Shown here piece after piece: positions 25,429-28,389 of a stretch of 28,389 bases of DNA. Position numbers and translations under genes: made by a program. The stretch's first letter is position 1, and each line of letters opens with the position of its first letter. Under the pieces are notes generated by a model that saw nothing but the letters and a program-made list of their open reading frames with translations, was not told where the DNA came from and searched no databases. Where the stretch lies: NCBI GenBank assembly GCA_001275005.1, contig JWZX01001559.1, positions 1-28,389 on the forward strand, in the 5' to 3' direction. This DNA comes from Chrysochromulina tobinii. Lineage: Eukaryota; Haptophyta; Prymnesiales; Chrysochromulinaceae.

Positions 25429-28389
25429 ATGGTTCATCGCCATCTCGGCTGGTTCGGGACGGCTCCGCCACGACTACCACCCCACCCGCCGCCACCGGCT
25501 AAGCCGCCGTTATTGCCGGAGCGGCCGCACCGGCCGCCGCTACCGCTGCCACCGCCGCCGCCGCCGCCGCCGCCGCCCTTGCCACCGCCGCCATTGCCGC
25601 CACCTCCTTCGCCACCTCCTCTACCACCACCGCCATTGGCTCCACCATCTCCGCTTCCGGCGCCACCGCTGCCCTCTCCACCGCCTCCGCCATCACCGCC
25701 TCCACCATTACCGCCGCCGTCGCCTCCTCCTCCATCGCCACCGCCACCGTCGCCCGAGCCATCAGCACCACCGCCGAGCCCCCCGCCTCCATTGCCTCCC
25801 CCAGCTCCTCCTCCGTCGCCTCCGCCGCCCCGCACCACCTCCTGTGCCGCCTCCTACGCCGCCACCCTCGCCTCCTCCGCCTTCGCCGCCGCCGCCACCT
25901 GCGCCGCCTCCTGCGCAGCCGCCTTCGCCTCCGCCACCTTCGGCACCACCGCCACCACCGCCAGCACCGCCTCCGCCTGCGCTGCCGCCAAGCCCCCCGC
26001 CCAAGCCACCCTGGTTTACCGAGGAGCAGCCGGCGATCATCATCCTCGGCCTCATGATCTCGATCACCTGGTCGGCGCATCACATTCACACGCATGCGGA
26101 GCCTCACGTCTGGTACGACCCTCAGCAGCGCTGGGTGCTTGCGATGTGCTTCTTCGCGTACATGGTCGCGTGGATGCCCGTGTGGCTGCTGCCCTTCGAC
26201 ATGATCGGGCTGCAGGCGCGCGAGGAGTCTGGGATGCGGTGCAACGAGCTCAGCTACTCATGGCTCCAGTTCACCTGGATGGTCATCTACGTGATGAACC
26301 TCTCCTCCGGCTATCTGACATACGACTTCGCACGCTCGTACCTGGACGCTGGCGGCTTCACGATCCGGATGCGCATCTACCAGGCCTTGATCTCCGTCGT
26401 GCAGTGGTACGCGGTCGCCGCCGTGATCACCCTCTCGATCATCTTCGCGATCGCCTTTGGAACCGGTCGGTACTCCGACGGCCTCTTCTGGGACTGGACC
26501 TTTACGGTGGCCTTTGCGCTGGCCAACTTTTACGCGGTGGGCATCTTCATCTGGTGGGCGCCTCTCGCTGTCGCTGCCGCCGCCTCGCGCTTCCTGACGC
26601 GGGCCGCTGACAGCCCGCCTCGTCCCCTTCCCTGCCTCACAGGCTGCTTGCCCATGCATTGATCGAGCTACCACGGCGTGTCTATTACCTGTCACAGCTT
26701 GATTGGGCGCAGCGACACAGCTGCTTCGTCGTCGGCGTCGCGCTGCAGGAGATCGGGGAGGCCGAGCTCGAGTGGGAGCGGGCCGTTCAGAAGCTCGATC
26801 TGGAGACGAAGCACATCACCGCCGCAGGGCCAGTGGCTCCGAAATGGGAACCATGCTTCGAAGCGCTGCGAGAGGGTGCGCGCCCTTGCATGCGTGATTG
26901 CGTGCGTGATTGCATGCGGAATGGGAGCCGTGCTTCGATGCGCTGCGAGAGGGTGCGCGCCCTCGCCACTGATTGTGCGCTGCCTCGCGCGCCTTTGGCC
27001 GCTTGCCACGTTTGTACGAAACCCATGGCCGCGAGGACTCACACAGTGACGAGACCCATGGCCGCGAGGACTCACACTGTGACGCTCTCCCTTGCCCGCT
27101 CGCCCCCTCGCCGCAGAGTGGCGACTCACAGAGGTGGCGGTGCGCTCTCTTCCGATTGCGGGCAATCGGTGGCCGCCGCCGCCGCCGCCCTCCTTCTTCG
27201 CGGACGATGCAGACGTGCTGCCACGGCGTGCCGACACGGCGCCAGCCGCCACGGCGCGCACCGCCACGACGCCGAAGCGCGCGTATACGCACGGAGTCAA
27301 CAGCTCATTGACGAAGCAGGGGCCCGTTGACGAAGCAGGTAGCAACGGCCACGCGAACGGCCAGCACACGAGCATGCGGGAGCCACTGTGGCTTCGCAAT
27401 CCGAAGGTGCTGCGCGAGGGTTCACCAGGTGCAGAGGTATTTGCCCTCCCACCAGAGGCAGCCAAAGCGGCGGTGCGCGCAGCCAAGGCGCTCCCAACGC
27501 CCACTACGGCGCTCCCAACGCCCACTACGGCGCTCAAAACGCCCACTACGGCGCTCACAACGCCCACTACGGCGCTCCCAACGCCCGTGCCGCTGCCGCC
27601 GCCCGCGACAACGCCCTTGCCACTGCCGCCGCCCGCAATGAGCACCGGCGCAGATGCAGACGCCGCCGAGGGTCACTGGGCGAATGGCGCGGCATCGAAC
27701 GAGGATCCCTGGGCGAATGGCCCACGGGCGCCACCGACGCTTGCGCCGACGCATCGACCAGCGCCGGTGGACACGGGAGACGCGGGAGATGCGGAGAGGG
27801 AATCGACGTCGCGCAAGCCCATGTCGCGGACGCCGCCGACGCTCTCGCTTCATCGGCAGCAGACGCTGCGCACGTCACTCTTCGGCTCCAATCTCATGTA
27901 CGAAGACATCGACGCACGGGATCGGCTGCAGCTCCGCCAGATGGAGGAGCTCAACCAGCAGCTGCGGCGCGTGGCGGCGACGTGGCGGCGTGCCAATCGG
28001 GTCTTCGAGGCGGCACTCCGACATATGCTCCAGCTGCACGGCACCCGCCTACCGGTCTACCAGCCGGGGGAGGGTCTCACGCCCGTGGTGCGCATAGTGG
28101 GTGCGACAGGCGCACTGCGCCGGCGCACGGCGCATGTGGCCACGCTGACAGCACGGTCCGTCTATGAACAGGCAACGCCGCACGCTCGCGCGGCGGTGTC
28201 GCGATTCTCCGTGTCTGCTGCTGCTGCTCGCGAGGCCGTCTCGCACTCATACGCCGCCGCCGCCGAACGTCTCGCATCCGCCGTCTCGCCGCGCGCTGGG
28301 CTGCTCGACGGACATGGCGACGGCGGATTAGACGAGGAGCTGCTGCCGCGCTCGCCGCCTCCCCCGCCGCCGAGGCCGCTGCCTCCCCC
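25429..28389 (+). CDS. LMBR1/LMBD2-type multi-pass membrane protein, 3' end outside window
   Basis: Segments: 25429-25830, then 25832-26553 after an apparent one-base slip; 26643-26875; 27117 to the window end. Introns 26554-26642 (phase 2) and 26876-27116 (phase 1) are GT-AG with good pyrimidine tracts. The first join reads FIWLLAHALIELPRRV, matching the LLLGYGLVELPR-type motif of LMBR1 proteins. The N-terminal ~200 residues are Pro-rich. Then come helices from IIILGLMISITWSAHH, through CFFAYMVAWMPVWLLPFDM and WLQFTWMVIYVMNLSSGYL, to SVVQWYAVAAVITLSIIFAIAF and TFTVAFALANFYAVGIFIW. Exon 4 is a long, mainly soluble stretch with five ALPTPTT-type repeats and a helical segment (ELNQQLRRVAATWRRANRVFEAALRHML), plausibly the LMBR1 cytosolic loop. 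LMBR1/LMBD proteins act in membrane receptors and endosomal traffic; the specific role here is unknown. The start is uncertain. Confidence 0.7.
25470..26010 (+). repeat. Proline-codon simple sequence (CCG/CCT/CCA)n
   Basis: More than 500 nt of CCN codons with scattered Ser/Leu/Ala codons. The Pro-rich reading frame is frame 1 up to 25830 and frame 2 from 25832 on. This makes it a prime spot for replication, sequencing or assembly slippage. Confidence 0.9.
26876..27116 (+). repeat. 241-nt intron with a duplicated donor region and a 33-nt tandem repeat
   Basis: The exon end plus donor at 26843-26886 is repeated inside the intron at 26920-26963 (41 of 44 identical), including a second GGGTGCGCGC donor-like site at 26953. 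Using the second donor would put the next exon out of frame. Further on, a 33-nt unit is repeated at 27016-27048 and 27049-27081 (31 of 33 identical). Confidence 0.8.
27488..27592 (+). repeat. 21-nt coding tandem repeat, five copies (ALPTPTT)
   Basis: Five 21-nt units in exon 4 of the LMBR1-like gene encode ALPTPTT, ALPTPTT, ALKTPTT, ALTTPTT and ALPTPVP. Thr/Pro-rich repeats like this are often phosphorylated or O-glycosylated. Confidence 0.9.

Noticed and set aside
25434-26107. Gly-rich and Arg-rich minus-strand frames across the proline-rich region
   Set aside because: They are antisense of CCN repeats. Such repeats leave all six frames open.
27388-28167. Frame with NAHYGAP-type repeats
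   Set aside because: It terminates, lacks a good splice link to upstream exons and competes with a longer frame that runs through the window end.

Overview
The window is GC-rich nuclear DNA from a eukaryote, most likely a unicellular, probably flagellated alga; a haptophyte or similar GC-rich microalga is my best guess. This rests on GT-AG spliceosomal introns (72-256 nt), full-length eukaryotic protein families, no operons, a SAC1/SLT-type anion transporter of the kind known from algae, a MAPKK whose N-terminus and activation loop resemble the plant/algal type, and abundant GC-rich micro- and minisatellites. I see no bacterial, phage, transposon or CRISPR content.

Layout, left to right. 1-1259 (+): 3' part of an acidic, Ala-rich coiled-coil protein. 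1859-5671 (+): single-exon HECT-type ubiquitin ligase with winged-helix/LOTUS-like segments and an RRM. 5979-8949 (+): two-exon SLC13-type transporter with RCK_C-like domains between its two membrane halves. 8950-10385: gene-poor, repeat-bearing. 10386-14138 (-): three-exon degenerate-kinesin coiled-coil protein. 14488-15171 (-): small four-helix membrane protein. It is divergent from 15338-16291 (+), a SET-domain protein, across a 166-nt spacer full of TCAAGT inverted repeats. 16871-18403 (+): two-exon signal peptide-DnaJ-PDZ-PDZ protein. 18837-19310 (-): two-exon SUMO. 19600-23453 (+): two-exon VPS51-like tethering protein with four copies of the VPS51 helical module and 14 NPF motifs. 23975-25087 (+): MAP kinase kinase. 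25429-28389 (+): LMBR1/LMBD2-type membrane protein, multi-exon and cut by the window end, with an apparent one-base slip in its proline-rich N-terminus.

The genes do not form one pathway. There are loose themes: ubiquitin/SUMO conjugation (HECT ligase, SUMO), secretory and endosomal traffic (DnaJ-PDZ, VPS51-NPF, LMBR1), signalling (MAPKK, SET) and a cytoskeletal or ciliary scaffold (kinesin-like).

The most interesting points are four unusual domain architectures (winged helix-RRM-HECT, DnaJ-PDZ-PDZ, four-module VPS51 with NPF repeats, kinesin-like head without a P-loop) and evidence for intron birth by tandem duplication. The 86-nt intron at 11832-11917 has a 26-nt near-perfect direct repeat across its two splice sites, at a spacing exactly equal to the intron length. 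Exon joins were worked out by hand from reading frame, GT-AG sites and family similarity. No transcript or database was available.
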